Part shown: positions 28,808 through 38,257 of the stretch, piece by piece
Layout of the letters: every line of letters begins with the position of its first letter
Position numbering within the stretch: the stretch's first letter is position 1
NCBI GenBank assembly: GCA_003279635.1
Contig: QCHK01000002.1
Coordinates: 82,848-146,847, forward strand
Direction of reading: 5' to 3'
DNA: 64,000 bases
From: Prochlorococcus sp. AG-402-B05
Lineage (GTDB): Bacteria; Cyanobacteriota; Cyanobacteriia; PCC-6307; Cyanobiaceae
The notes under the pieces: generated by a model
What the model was told of the DNA's origin: nothing
Seen by the model: only the letters and a program-made list of their open reading frames with translations
Databases searched by the model: none
Program-made: the position numbers and the translations under genes

Positions 28808-31195
28808 ATGGCAAAACAAACAAGTCGACAATTAGTTCTTGAACGCCGCCAGGCTCTTAGTCAAGGAGGCAAAAATGCATCTATTAAAGGCTCTACAGCT
28901 AATAGAGTGCGTTCTTCTGGTGATGCGAGAGCTACGAGGACAAACTCTGGTTTTGTGAAACCCAAGAAATCTATGACTAATTCAAATAATTCTTCCTCTC
29001 AATTAAGTACTAGTAGTTTTCAATTAAGTACTTCTGGGATTTCAAGTAGTTCAAGATCATATAGAAGTTCCGTAGCACAACCAAGTCGTCAACTTGTTAT
29101 TGCAAGAAGAGAAGCATTGTCACGTAGAGGTAAATCTGCAGATAATACAAAAGATATAACTCGTGTTGAGCTTGAAAGGAAAAAGGTTCAGAGTGCTCCT
29201 TCCTCTCAGTCGAAAAAGTCTGAACATTGTTGCCCGGAGTGTGAGCAAAAATCGTTAGAAGAAACTCGTAATAGAACTTCAAAGCCAGAAATCAGCTTGA
29301 AATTAAATAAAAGAAAAACTGATCACCGTTCAACTGTTAAAAGAAAAGCAATTACGAATTCAAGTAGAGCTTTTGTGCTGGCTAGAAGAGAAGCTTTATC
29401 AAAACACGGTAAATCTGCTGGAAAACAACCAACAACAGCTGCTTCAGTTGCTCGACAAGGTAATCCAGATTTGACCACTAAGGAAATAGCTCAAAGAGTA
29501 AGAGAACTTAAAAGTAAAACTGGTGCCACTGGATCAAAACGTACCTCAGTAACTCGTCCTTGTGGTCCAAATAAAAATGGTGCGAAGCAAAATGCTAGTG
29601 CTCCTGATGCTCATTGGAAAGTGGGAATGAGTGAGACCGCAACTGGTCAACTTGTTACTGGAACTCAGGCAAATAGATCTATAAAAACTACCGGTAATGA
29701 AGCAAGTACTTGTCGTTCAATAACTGGTACTCAGTATCTTGGTTCAGAAGTTATTGATTCTTTCTGTAATGGATCTGATACACCTATAAGTCAGCCTGCA
29801 AAAGTAGCAGTTACAAATACTAGTCATGGAAATCTTGTAACTGGTAACGAAGTAGGTAGATCAGAGAAGGTTACAGGTGACGAGCCTGGAACTTGTAAAA
29901 ACCTTACTGGTACTGAATATATATCAGCTAATCAATCAAATGCCTACTGCGGAGGTGTTAATCCTTCACCATCAAAAATTGGCTATAGCCAAACTATTGA
30001 TGGTCAAAAAGTCAGTGGAACCATGACAGGAAGGTCGGCTTTGGTTACTGGAAATGAAGCAGGATCAAATAAAGGTTTAACTGGTGATCAGTATTTAGGT
30101 TCTGATCCACTACCTTCTGGTAGACCAGCAGAAAAGGTTGGCTCACTAACAACAATTCGTGGAAACGGTGTAACTGGTACTGATGTCTCGAGAAGAGAGA
30201 ATGTTACTGGTAATGAAGCTGGTAGTTGCAAGAACGTGACTGGAGATGAGTATGTGGGTGCTGGGCAATATGATTCTTTTTGTGGAAGTAAGCCTGCTCC
30301 TGATCCAGCAAAAGTTGGCCTAAGTATTACGAATAAAGCTCTATCTGTTAGTGGAACTATGACAGGTAGATCGCCTCTCGTAACTGGAGATGAACCTGGT
30401 ACTTGTAAAGCAGTAACAGGTACACCTTATGCAGGATTAGATCAGGCAAATCAATGGTGTGACAATTCAGCTTCATCTGAGATAGAGGCTAGAACTCCTA
30501 GGAAAGTTGCTACTCCTGGAGCAAGATTGACTGGTCAGCAGCCTGGTATAGGCGGAAAAATGACAGGCGCGCATAAAGGTGCTTGTGAGCCTTTGACTGG
30601 GACTCCTTATATAGGTGGTGATCAATTGAGTGAGAATTGCGGTATTTCAAATATTCCCGAAGGTTATGCTCATCAAGAAAATATCGAAAAAGCAGCTGCA
30701 TGGACAAGTTTCAGCGTGAAATCTCCAGCAAGACAAGCTCATATCCAAAATGAAATCAATACAGGTGTCACTGGTACGAGCTACGAAGATAGCTCAAGAA
30801 TTACTGGCCCATTCGATATGGCTGTAAATAAAGTGACTGGTACTGAACAATTTCGCTTTGATAGAAAACCATCAAATTCTCAGAATAACAAAGTTGATCA
30901 AATAATTAATGAAGAATCTAAGCAACGCCCAACCTCACATATAACAGGAGAAGGACAATCCGCAGGATTGAACATAACCGGTGATGATTGGGCTAGAGGA
31001 GAGCATGTTACTGGAACAGAAGGGGCATCTGCTAAACGTAGAAATCCTTCTCGACCAGGACCAATGAGTGCAATGAACGCAGCTGAATTAAAAAGAAACC
31101 AAGAGGTCCCCGAACCAGACTTCCTAATCACTGGTTCTAGTGGCAATACAAGGGATGGCCAATTGGTTACTTTCTCTGGTGGAGCAAGAGGTTAA
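28808..31195 (+). CDS. csoS2: carboxysome scaffold protein CsoS2
   Basis: Intrinsically disordered, basic scaffold (795 residues) that binds RuBisCO and shell. The N-terminal region has the RuBisCO-binding repeats at residues 6-24 (SRQLVLERRQALSQGGK), 93-111 and 186-204, plus a shorter helix 223-236 (TTKEIAQRVRELK). The middle region has six M-repeats starting near 271, 332, 391, 443, 502 and 566, each with VTG...VTG...Y. Most carry paired cysteines, but the third has neither. The C-terminal region (about 620-795) ends GQLVTFSGGARG, the conserved shell-anchoring end. A CCPEC cluster sits at 141-145. I see a single continuous frame, consistent with one long form. Confidence 0.97.
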   Translation: MAKQTSRQLVLERRQALSQGGKNASIKGSTANRVRSSGDARATRTNSGFVKPKKSMTNSNNSSSQLSTSSFQLSTSGISSSSRSYRSSVAQPSRQLVIARREALSRRGKSADNTKDITRVELERKKVQSAPSSQSKKSEHCCPECEQKSLEETRNRTSKPEISLKLNKRKTDHRSTVKRKAITNSSRAFVLARREALSKHGKSAGKQPTTAASVARQGNPDLTTKEIAQRVRELKSKTGATGSKRTSVTRPCGPNKNGAKQNASAPDAHWKVGMSETATGQLVTGTQANRSIKTTGNEASTCRSITGTQYLGSEVIDSFCNGSDTPISQPAKVAVTNTSHGNLVTGNEVGRSEKVTGDEPGTCKNLTGTEYISANQSNAYCGGVNPSPSKIGYSQTIDGQKVSGTMTGRSALVTGNEAGSNKGLTGDQYLGSDPLPSGRPAEKVGSLTTIRGNGVTGTDVSRRENVTGNEAGSCKNVTGDEYVGAGQYDSFCGSKPAPDPAKVGLSITNKALSVSGTMTGRSPLVTGDEPGTCKAVTGTPYAGLDQANQWCDNSASSEIEARTPRKVATPGARLTGQQPGIGGKMTGAHKGACEPLTGTPYIGGDQLSENCGISNIPEGYAHQENIEKAAAWTSFSVKSPARQAHIQNEINTGVTGTSYEDSSRITGPFDMAVNKVTGTEQFRFDRKPSNSQNNKVDQIINEESKQRPTSHITGEGQSAGLNITGDDWARGEHVTGTEGASAKRRNPSRPGPMSAMNAAELKRNQEVPEPDFLITGSSGNTRDGQLVTFSGGARG

Positions 31196-31202
31196 ATAGT
31201 CA

Positions 31203-32762
31203 ATGGCCTATCGTAATTTGGCCAAGAAATCTCGTCGTGGGCCTACAGCTCCTATGAAGAGATTTGATGAGCTAGAGACCAAGAACTTAAATTCTGGAGT
31301 TATTAAAACCATTAAGTCTTTCTCCGATGAAATAAAAACTATAAGCTCTTTATCTACTGATCATCCATTAACTAATTCTCAAGAAAATCAGAAGTTAAAT
31401 CAATACGAAAATAAGGTTAAAGGTCGGTTTGATAATATTGTCCCTTTTTTAAAAAGAGTCTCTAGTCTTCAAAATGATTTGAATTTTGTAGAAAGAGCTC
31501 AAACTTTATGTCACGCAGAATTAGGTTATGAATTACCACTGCACATACTTGAAAAGGCTTGGGTTGGAAGTGTTGACATAAGTGCCTTGTTTGCATGGTG
31601 TGTTTTTCAAGCACACCAATTGACGAGTAATGAATTTTTTGATTCAGACCCACTAGAGGGATCTGGAGACAGTCAAGATGCTAAATCTTTTCAGTCTTTC
31701 CTAAATAAATGTGGCTTTCATCTTTTAGATATAACTCCTTGTGCCGACGGTCGATTAGCTCATGCTATTTCTTATGCATTACGTATACCTTTTAGCTCTG
31801 TAAGGAGGCGTTCTCATGCAGGTGCACTATTTGATATTGAAAAAACAGTTAACCGTTGGGTTAAAACTGAACATAGTAGATATAGAGAGTCAATTCCTAA
31901 TCCTGCAACTGATCCAACAAGATATTTAAAATCAGTAATCTATCATTTTAGTTCTGTTGACCCTACACACCAAGGATGTGCTGCTCATGGTAGTAATGAT
32001 GAGTTGGCAGCATCAGAGGGCTTACAGCGATTATTAGATTTTAGGGAAGCAGTCGAAAATAGTTTTTGCTGTGGTGCATCAGTTGATTTGCTTTTAATTG
32101 GTATTGATACAGATACAGACGCGATAAGAGTTCATACGCCTTCGAAAACTAATGAAGTTGATTTGAAATCATGGGTTTGTGCAAATGAAATATACAAAGA
32201 AACTCAATTCCTAAATTCTGAAGAGGCTCTTCAAAAAATTCAAGAAAATGTTAAAAGTGTTTGTCCTGGAGAAACAGATCCGAATATGGTCACATTTATT
32301 ACAAAGCTTATTTCAAATAATATATCTCAAATTGACTATGTGAAAAATTTTCATTCTGGAAGCTACCAAGATGCAGGTCATGCTGAGAGGTTTATTGGGG
32401 TAGGTATTGGTTTTAAAGAAGTTCATTTAAGGAATCTTACTTATTTTGCTCATTTGGAGACTGTTGAACAAGGAGCTCCTGATCTCGATGTCGGAGTGAA
32501 AATTTTTACAGGTCTCAATATCTCTAGGAGTTTACCAATTCCTATTGTCATCCGCTTTGATTACTCAGGTAGTGTCCCTCATGCAAGAAATAGAGCATTA
32601 TCTGATTGTCATAGAATTAACGAGGCTATTAAGTCTCGTTATCGAGATTTAATAGATAATGGTTCACTTCACACATTTCTTACTATCCGAGATCGAGATA
32701 AAAAGGCTCCTGCAGAAGTTGTAGGTTCTTCCCTTGATCCAGTCACTCAGGAGGCTCACTAA
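31203..32762 (+). CDS. csoSCA: carboxysomal carbonic anhydrase CsoSCA
   Basis: Shell-associated beta-type carbonic anhydrase (formerly CsoS3), converting bicarbonate to CO2 for RuBisCO. It has 519 residues. The zinc ligands can be aligned by spacing with the characterised enzyme: C180 in TPCADGR, H248 in VIYHFSS and C259 in HQGCAAHG. The catalytic Asp/Arg pair is D182 and R184. The N-terminal helical domain and the C-terminal degenerate second CA-like domain complete the usual three-domain layout. It starts 8 nt after csoS2 and is followed at 1 nt by csoS4A. Confidence 0.97.
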   Translation: MAYRNLAKKSRRGPTAPMKRFDELETKNLNSGVIKTIKSFSDEIKTISSLSTDHPLTNSQENQKLNQYENKVKGRFDNIVPFLKRVSSLQNDLNFVERAQTLCHAELGYELPLHILEKAWVGSVDISALFAWCVFQAHQLTSNEFFDSDPLEGSGDSQDAKSFQSFLNKCGFHLLDITPCADGRLAHAISYALRIPFSSVRRRSHAGALFDIEKTVNRWVKTEHSRYRESIPNPATDPTRYLKSVIYHFSSVDPTHQGCAAHGSNDELAASEGLQRLLDFREAVENSFCCGASVDLLLIGIDTDTDAIRVHTPSKTNEVDLKSWVCANEIYKETQFLNSEEALQKIQENVKSVCPGETDPNMVTFITKLISNNISQIDYVKNFHSGSYQDAGHAERFIGVGIGFKEVHLRNLTYFAHLETVEQGAPDLDVGVKIFTGLNISRSLPIPIVIRFDYSGSVPHARNRALSDCHRINEAIKSRYRDLIDNGSLHTFLTIRDRDKKAPAEVVGSSLDPVTQEAH

Positions 32763-32763
32763 A

Positions 32764-33039
32764 ATGCTTATTTGTAAAGTTCTCAAACCACTTGTCTCAA
32801 CCAATCGTATTCCAGGCTTTGAACATAAGCATTTGCAGGTTGTGTTGGACGGCAGCTCAAAAAAAGTAGCAGTTGATGCTGTTGGATGTAAACCAGATGA
32901 TTGGGTTATCTGTGTAGGAAGTTCTGCTGCTCGAGAAGCTGCTGGAAGTAAGTCTTATCCAAGTGATTTAACTATTGTTGGTATTATTGATCATTGGGAT
33001 CCAGAGACACAACAACAGATTTCAGGAGGAGCAAAATAA
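32764..33039 (+). CDS. csoS4A: carboxysome vertex protein CsoS4A (BMV pentamer)
   Basis: Pentameric vertex protein of the CcmL/EutN family, 91 residues, capping the corners of the icosahedral shell. Sequence: MLICKVLKPLVSTNRIPG, QVVLDGSSKKVAVDAVG, DWVICVGSSAAREAAG, LTIVGIIDHWD. I use the ATG at 32764, which comes 1 nt after the csoSCA stop and 9 nt after a CAGGAGG Shine-Dalgarno. Open sequence further upstream overlaps csoSCA. Its stop overlaps the csoS4B start (TAATG). Confidence 0.96.
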   Translation: MLICKVLKPLVSTNRIPGFEHKHLQVVLDGSSKKVAVDAVGCKPDDWVICVGSSAAREAAGSKSYPSDLTIVGIIDHWDPETQQQISGGAK

Positions 33040-33290
33040 TGGAGATCATGCAAGTTATGGGACGCTTAGTTTGTACACAGAGAGTCGAAGGGTTAGGACA
33101 TATGCATTTAAGAATATTGTGTAATAACAAAGGTAAAAGACTAGTGGCTGTTGATCCTGTAGGAGCGAGAGAAGGTAATTGGGTTTTTACCGCAACAGGA
33201 ACTGCAGCGAGATGGGGATGCCCAGACCCTAATGTTCAAACCGATTTGACTATTGGTGGGATTATTGATCATTGGTCACCCGATGATTAG
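33039..33290 (+). CDS. csoS4B: carboxysome vertex protein CsoS4B (BMV pentamer)
   Basis: Second pentamer-forming vertex protein, 83 residues, paralogous to CsoS4A: VMGRLVCTQRVEGLGHMHLR, KRLVAVDPVGAREGNWVF, TAARWGC, LTIGGIIDHWSP. The start at 33039 overlaps the csoS4A stop by one base (TAATG), with AGGAGG 9 nt upstream. ATGs at 33048 and 33057 are alternatives. The two vertex genes are translationally coupled, in keeping with the few copies needed per shell. Confidence 0.95.
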   Translation: MEIMQVMGRLVCTQRVEGLGHMHLRILCNNKGKRLVAVDPVGAREGNWVFTATGTAARWGCPDPNVQTDLTIGGIIDHWSPDD

Positions 33291-33337
33291 CTTGATTATT
33301 TATTCAAAAAAGCTTAATCCTATAAAATTATAAATCC

Positions 33338-33886
33338 ATGCCTACACCCCAAAATCATCAATCAAATAGTAGTGATAAGGCCATCAACCCCCAAGATCAA
33401 GTAGTTAATGTTACTCCTTTGAATTCAACGGTTCAATCAAAAACTTCCCCCAAAGTAAAGTCTACGCTAAATGAAAATTCTTCTAATAATTTAAAAACTT
33501 CTACTTCTAAAAACTTTTCTAATAGTTCTGAGGGTGGTGGATCATCAAAACCTCCAATTGGAAAAAATAAAGCTTTTCAAACTAAGTCAAATTATGGAAT
33601 AGCTTTAGGAATGATTGAAACTCGTGGCCTAGTACCAGCAATAGAAGCAGCAGATGCAATGACTAAGGCTGCTGAAGTTAATTTGATTGTTAAAGAACTC
33701 GTTGGTGGAGGATATGTAACTGTAATGGTTCGTGGTGAGACTGGTGCTGTAAATGCCTCAGTGAGAGCAGGTGCTGATGCCTGTGAGCGCGTTGGTGATG
33801 GATTAGTAGCTGCACATATCATTGCCCGACCTCATAATGAGATTGAGCCGGCATTGAAAGGAAGTGGAGCAAAAAGGAGAAGTTAA
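33338..33886 (+). CDS. csoS1E: N-terminally extended BMC shell protein, CsoS1E-like
   Basis: A 182-residue protein whose C-terminal 95 residues are almost identical to CsoS1 (YGIALGMIETRGLVPAIEAAD, GGGYVTVMVRGETGAV, RAGADACERVG). It carries an 85-residue N-terminal extension rich in Ser, Asn, Lys, Pro and Gln that looks disordered (NSSDKAINPQDQ, SEGGGSSKPP). It is placed after csoS4B in the same direction. CsoS1E has been described in marine Synechococcus and low-light Prochlorococcus; its job is not settled. The tail could reach into the lumen or out into the cytosol and bind a partner. Confidence 0.9.
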   Translation: MPTPQNHQSNSSDKAINPQDQVVNVTPLNSTVQSKTSPKVKSTLNENSSNNLKTSTSKNFSNSSEGGGSSKPPIGKNKAFQTKSNYGIALGMIETRGLVPAIEAADAMTKAAEVNLIVKELVGGGYVTVMVRGETGAVNASVRAGADACERVGDGLVAAHIIARPHNEIEPALKGSGAKRRS

Positions 33887-33961
33887 GTAGTTTTTGATTT
33901 ATAAATAATTTCTTCAATCAATTCACGATGTAGTAGTTTTTATAAAAGATAAGGTTTTTTT

Positions 33962-34225
33962 ATGGAAGGGTGGAGGCAAAAAAAAAGACCAGAGTGTCTA
34001 GAAAAAAGATTCGAATTTCAATCTTATGAAAAAAATAGAGATTTTCTTGATGCACTAGGTGACTTTTGCGAGAAAGTTAATCGCTACCCCGATATAAGTT
34101 TTGGTAAGACTTATGCAAACATAACCATCAGGCCTGTAGAAAATAATGTGAAAGAGGAAATATCAAAAGATGATCATGATTTCGCAAGTGAAATAGATTA
34201 TTTAAATAAACAACAAGAAAATTAA
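33962..34225 (+). CDS. acRAF, pterin-dehydratase-like RuBisCO assembly factor
   Basis: An 87-residue protein of the pterin-4a-carbinolamine dehydratase fold. At the site where enzymes have HH-P it reads VNRYPDISFGKTYANITI, so the catalytic histidines are absent. That, and the position at the end of the alpha-carboxysome operon, fits acRAF, a chaperone-like factor for form IA RuBisCO folding or assembly. It starts 75 nt after csoS1E. Its stop codon overlaps that of the convergent next gene. Confidence 0.85.
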   Translation: MEGWRQKKRPECLEKRFEFQSYEKNRDFLDALGDFCEKVNRYPDISFGKTYANITIRPVENNVKEEISKDDHDFASEIDYLNKQQEN

Positions 34226-34452
34226 TCTTCTTCTTTTGGTTGTTCTAGGTCTCTTTTGATTAATGCCATCAAGTAGGAGGGGGTTTTATATCTTCCTGGC
34301 AAGCAGCGATTCAGAGTCTCTAAGTGGCTCCAGCAAACAGTTCTTTGAATCTGATCAGCGGTACGTCCTTGTTGCAAAAGCCTCCTAAGTGCTTTGCAGT
34401 ACAGAGGGTATCCTGCTTCTAATTCGCCAATGGTCAACTTGGCAGTGGACAT
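34222..34452 (-). CDS. small conserved picocyanobacterial protein (DUF3136-like)
   Basis: A 76-residue protein with a basic, helical sequence (ELEAGYPLYCKALRRLLQQGR, TVCWSHLETLNRCLPGRYK). I believe it belongs to DUF3136, a family confined to marine Synechococcus and Prochlorococcus, but its function is unknown. It has three cysteines. It is convergent with acRAF, with overlapping stop codons. It could be an RNA- or DNA-binding adaptor judging from charge only. Confidence 0.75.
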   Translation of the reverse strand: MSTAKLTIGELEAGYPLYCKALRRLLQQGRTADQIQRTVCWSHLETLNRCLPGRYKTPSYLMALIKRDLEQPKEED

Positions 34453-34492
34453 TGTGTATTACTAATCAATTATTAATTTAGACAATTATGGG

Positions 34493-34510
34493 GCCACTTA
34501 GCAAAGTGGC
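34493..34510. other. perfect 7-bp hairpin without T tract
   Basis: GCCACTT / AAGTGGC with loop AGCA, between ridA and the DUF3136-like gene (both minus strand). It lacks a T run in either direction, so it may be a processing or stability element in a shared transcript. Confidence 0.45.
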
Positions 34511-34539
34511 AAGGCTCTATTTAGTCATAATGTTGTTTT

Positions 34540-34947
34540 TCACTTCTTGTTTTCTAACCAAGCTATGCAATCTATTTCAATCTTTCCTCCTTTAGGAAGC
34601 TTTGATACTTCAACGCATGCTCTTGCGGGACTTACTGTTTTATTGAAAGTTTCTGCATAAATTTCATTTACTTTTGCGAAATCATTTAAATCAGTTAAGT
34701 AGATGGTTGTTCTTATTACATTTGAACTGCTTCCTCCAGCGGCTTCAACCACAGCCATTAAATTTTTTAGAACTTGTCTAGTTTCTTCTTCTATATTTCC
34801 GTTCCCGACCATTACACCAGTTGAAGGGTCTAAAGCAATTTGTCCTGAGCAATATAAGTAGTTTTCTACTAAAATAGCTTGGTTGTAGGGACCAACGGGT
34901 TTGGGTGCAGATTTTGTTTCTATGGCCTCAATCGATGAACTTTTCAT
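34540..34947 (-). CDS. ridA: RidA-family reactive enamine/imine deaminase
   Basis: A 135-residue member of the YjgF/YER057c/UK114 family. RidA hydrolyses 2-aminoacrylate and similar imines released by PLP enzymes, protecting those enzymes. Family features: KPVGPYNQAILVENYLYCSGQIALDP, TTIYLTDLNDFAKVNEIYAE, and the catalytic Arg and Glu in SPARACVEVSKLPKG...IEIDCIA. The first ten residues are extra. It lies downstream of gloB on the same strand, 45 nt apart, suggesting a metabolite-damage control pair. Confidence 0.93.
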   Translation of the reverse strand: MKSSSIEAIETKSAPKPVGPYNQAILVENYLYCSGQIALDPSTGVMVGNGNIEEETRQVLKNLMAVVEAAGGSSSNVIRTTIYLTDLNDFAKVNEIYAETFNKTVSPARACVEVSKLPKGGKIEIDCIAWLENKK

Positions 34948-34992
34948 GAATGATTAGACTTTAATGAAGAGCCTTGATAGACAAATTAGAAT

Positions 34993-35748
34993 TTAACATT
35001 TCCAACTATCTTTGTGTCTCCTTAGAATTGTAAATTTTTCGACATTTTCTGCTATTAAAAATAAATTTGTTTTTCTTTCTTCTGAGAGTGATGATGGGAG
35101 GCTAGACATTCCCTTTTGAAGTTTCTTTTGAATAAGCCTTAATCTTTCGATGATAGAAATATTTCCAGGCTCTAATGATAGCGCCCATTTTAAGTTACTT
35201 TCTGTGTATTCATGAGCTGAGTATATTTTAGTGTTTTCTGGAAGAGAATTAAGTTTATATAAACTTTCAAACATTTGAACAGGACTACCTTCTAGTAGAC
35301 GACCACACCCTCCTCCAAATAGCGTATCTCCAGGAAATAGTATATTACATTTAGCATTTTCTTTTGATATGTAAAAAGCTAGATGGTTGTTAGTGTGACC
35401 ATGAACTTCGATAACTTTAATCTCACCATCCATTAAATTAAAAATATCATTATCACCAACCGAAAATGTTTGAAAAGGTATTCTTTTAAGTTCATTTTTT
35501 GATGCAACTACCTTTGCCTCTGGCCAAGTGTTGATTAACTTTTGTGTTCCACCAGTATGGTCATCATGATGATGTGTTTGAAGGATAGCTTTTAATGATA
35601 GGTTGTTTTGAAAAAGCCATTTTTCTACTGGGCCTGAGATGGAGGGATCTACTACTACTGCATTGCAATTGTGGACCCATACCCATACGATATTGTCTTG
35701 TAATACAGGAATTGGGTGAATAGTGAAGTCGCTTTTTTGCTCTAACAT
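34993..35748 (-). CDS. gloB: hydroxyacylglutathione hydrolase (glyoxalase II)
   Basis: Metallo-beta-lactamase-fold thioesterase that hydrolyses S-D-lactoylglutathione, completing methylglyoxal detoxification. The di-metal motif is LQTHHHDDHTGGT. Further ligands are in VIEVHGHTNNHLAFY, LFPGDTLFGGGCGR and SAHEYTESNLKWA. I prefer the ATG at 35748 (251 residues). A TTG 13 codons upstream is possible but would leave only 11 nt to the divergent hisG start. A glutathione reductase and a GST near 42-44 kb show that the cell uses glutathione. Confidence 0.94.
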   Translation of the reverse strand: MLEQKSDFTIHPIPVLQDNIVWVWVHNCNAVVVDPSISGPVEKWLFQNNLSLKAILQTHHHDDHTGGTQKLINTWPEAKVVASKNELKRIPFQTFSVGDNDIFNLMDGEIKVIEVHGHTNNHLAFYISKENAKCNILFPGDTLFGGGCGRLLEGSPVQMFESLYKLNSLPENTKIYSAHEYTESNLKWALSLEPGNISIIERLRLIQKKLQKGMSSLPSSLSEERKTNLFLIAENVEKFTILRRHKDSWKC

Positions 35749-35798
35749 TATTTCTTTAGGTAATGGAATAGTTAGAGTCCATTTCAATAGTTTTTGAC

Positions 35799-36461
35799 AT
35801 GTTTACAGTTGCATTAGCCAAAGGTGCCTTATTGAAAGAATCAGTCTCAATGTTTTCTTACGTTGGACTTGACTTCTCTGCTGTTTTAGATGATAGCAAT
35901 CGGCAATTAATGGTTCCGTCAGCTTGTGGCCGTGCCAAAGCTCTTTTGGTCCGGAATAGTGATGTACCTGTTTACGTATCTTATGGTCAGGCGCAACTAG
36001 GAATTGTGGGTTTTGATGTATTAAAAGAGCAAAAATTGGAAGTATCGAATTTAGTAGACCTTGGATTTGGAGAGTGTCGCATGTCGGTTGCAGTTAAATC
36101 CAGCAGTGGTTATTTGAGTGCTTCTGATTTACCACCAAACTGTCGTGTGGCAAGTAAATTCACTAACTGCGCAAAGAATTTTTTTGATCAAATAGATTTG
36201 CCAGTTCAACTGGTACATTTGAGTGGATCTGTTGAACTAGGCCCCATAACTGGTATGGCTGAAGCAATCGTTGATTTAGTCGCGACTGGTCGTACTCTTA
36301 GAGATAATGGTCTTGTAGAAATTGAAGAACTTTTTAAATCAAGTGCCCGGCTGGTTGGTCACCCACTATCCTTAAGACTTGATAAAGGGCTCCTTCAAGA
36401 AATTATTGATTCAATTCAAATCCAATCTCAGACCAACTCATTTACTGATGGCAAAAAATGA
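35799..36461 (+). CDS. hisG: ATP phosphoribosyltransferase, short form
   Basis: First step of histidine synthesis, joining ATP and PRPP. The 220 residues represent the short form, which lacks the regulatory C-terminal domain and works with HisZ. Motifs: [49 protein letters not shown], and the PRPP loop [16 protein letters not shown]. The stop overlaps the ABC transporter start by 14 nt. It is divergent from gloB. hisIE lies at 51.6 kb, so the his genes are dispersed. Confidence 0.95.
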   Translation: MFTVALAKGALLKESVSMFSYVGLDFSAVLDDSNRQLMVPSACGRAKALLVRNSDVPVYVSYGQAQLGIVGFDVLKEQKLEVSNLVDLGFGECRMSVAVKSSSGYLSASDLPPNCRVASKFTNCAKNFFDQIDLPVQLVHLSGSVELGPITGMAEAIVDLVATGRTLRDNGLVEIEELFKSSARLVGHPLSLRLDKGLLQEIIDSIQIQSQTNSFTDGKK

Positions 36462-38244
36462 TTTTCGAAGAGTTAAGAACCTAGGAAAGTATTTAAAAAG
36501 AGAAAAAAAACGTTTAATTCTCATACTTATAATATTAATACCTGTTGCATTAGCGGGTTCGATTCAACCCCTGCTTGTGGGGCAAGCTATTTCTGTCTTA
36601 AGAGGAGAAGATACAATAGCTTTTTTCAAAAATTTCTCTAATGAATTAACAATTAATTTAATAATAGGAATACTATTCATAACAGTATTGCTTAGGCTTG
36701 GATTACAGGGATTTCAGTCATACAATATCCAGTCTGTGGGGCAGAGACTAACAGCACGTATTAGGAATGATTTGTTTGCTCATTCCATGTCATTGTCTTT
36801 GCGTTTTCATGACAAAATGCCTGTTGGTAAATTACTTACAAGATTAACTAGTGATGTTGATGCATTGTCAGAAGTTTTTGGTAGTGGAGCTGTAGGTGTT
36901 TTGGCTGACTTTGTAAGTCTTATAGTTATATCAATAACCATGATTTTAATAGAATGGAGGTTAGGTCTTCTCCTTTTGATTGTTCAAATACCTGTTACTT
37001 TATTTATATTATGGCTTCAAAAACGTTACCGAAAACAAAATTATAAAGTTAGAGAAGAACTTTCCCAATTAAATGCAAATTTTCAGGAAAATCTACAAGG
37101 CCTAGAAGTTGTTCAAATGTTTAGAAGACAATCATTAAATGGTAAAAACTTTTTCAAAACGGGAACAAACTATAAACATGCTGTAAACGGCACAATTTTT
37201 TATGACAGTAGCATTTCTGCTTTTATTGAATGGGTATCATTAGCTGCAGTAGCATTAGTTATCTCTTTAGGAGGTTATATGGTTACAGCAGGGGCAATGG
37301 GATTAGGAACTTTAACGACATTTATTCTTTATTCACAAAGACTATTTGAACCTTTAAGACAGTTAGCAGAAAGATTTACACAAATACAGGGAGGGTTAAC
37401 AGCAGTTGAGAGAATAAGTGAATTACTTGAGAAAAAAATCGAGATTTATGATCAAATTAACCATGAAGTAGAAAATAAAAAACTATCAAATTCAAATAAG
37501 ACTGTTCTTGGAGAAGTTTTATTTGAAAATGTAAGTTTTTTTTATAGGGAAGATGAGCCAATAATAAATGATTTAAGCTTCAAAATTAAACCAGGCGATC
37601 ATGTTGCTCTTGTAGGACCAACTGGTTCCGGGAAGACTACTTTAATTAGATTATTATGTAGACTTTATGAACCTCAGAAGGGAAATATATATATAGATGG
37701 TAAAAACATTAAAAGCATCCCTATCGATTTATTGAGGAAAAAACTTGGAGTTGTACTTCAAGATACTTTCCTCTTTAGCGGAAATGTTGCAGATAATCTT
37801 CGTTTAGATTCTTCAATAGATAATCAACGATTAAAAGATGTCTGTAGTGACTTAGGTCTTGATAATTTATTGAAAAAGTTGCCAAATGGTTTAGATACTT
37901 ATATACGAGAAAGAGGAGGAAATCTTTCTTCAGGTGAGAGACAGCTTTTATCTATCGCAAGAGTTGCAATAAGAGATCCAAAAATATTAATCATGGACGA
38001 AGCAACTGCTTTTATGGATCCATCAACTGAGGCAACTTTGCAAAGAGATCTTGATAGATTATTAGAAAAAAGGACAGCACTTGTGATTGCTCATAGATTG
38101 GCAACAATAGAAGCTTCTGATCGAATATTAGTAATGAGAAAAGGAAGTCTTATCGAACAAGGTACCCATGAAGAATTGAGGGCTTTAGGTGGACTTTATT
38201 CGCAACTTTCTGAATTACAAGAAAAAGGTCTCACAACTATCTAA
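36448..38244 (+). CDS. ABC transporter, fused permease/ATPase (MsbA/multidrug type)
   Basis: A half-transporter exporter of 598 residues. The N-terminal 310 residues hold the six membrane helices ([15 protein letters not shown] and others) with the ABC membrane signature region [22 protein letters not shown]. The ATPase domain has Walker [15 protein letters not shown]-loop [12 protein letters not shown], signature [13 protein letters not shown], Walker B ILIMDEAT and H-loop AHRLATI. It would act as a homodimer exporting lipid, peptide or drug; the substrate cannot be read. The start at 36448 ([11 protein letters not shown]) overlaps hisG by 14 nt. Confidence 0.92.
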   Translation: MAKNDFRRVKNLGKYLKREKKRLILILIILIPVALAGSIQPLLVGQAISVLRGEDTIAFFKNFSNELTINLIIGILFITVLLRLGLQGFQSYNIQSVGQRLTARIRNDLFAHSMSLSLRFHDKMPVGKLLTRLTSDVDALSEVFGSGAVGVLADFVSLIVISITMILIEWRLGLLLLIVQIPVTLFILWLQKRYRKQNYKVREELSQLNANFQENLQGLEVVQMFRRQSLNGKNFFKTGTNYKHAVNGTIFYDSSISAFIEWVSLAAVALVISLGGYMVTAGAMGLGTLTTFILYSQRLFEPLRQLAERFTQIQGGLTAVERISELLEKKIEIYDQINHEVENKKLSNSNKTVLGEVLFENVSFFYREDEPIINDLSFKIKPGDHVALVGPTGSGKTTLIRLLCRLYEPQKGNIYIDGKNIKSIPIDLLRKKLGVVLQDTFLFSGNVADNLRLDSSIDNQRLKDVCSDLGLDNLLKKLPNGLDTYIRERGGNLSSGERQLLSIARVAIRDPKILIMDEATAFMDPSTEATLQRDLDRLLEKRTALVIAHRLATIEASDRILVMRKGSLIEQGTHEELRALGGLYSQLSELQEKGLTTI

Positions 38245-38257
38245 TTAGTATTAATCT

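Noticed and set aside
28808..31195. Programmed frameshift in csoS2 giving two products, as in some proteobacteria
   Set aside because: The frame is continuous and I saw no obvious slippery site followed by a stable hairpin; a dedicated search would be needed to exclude it.
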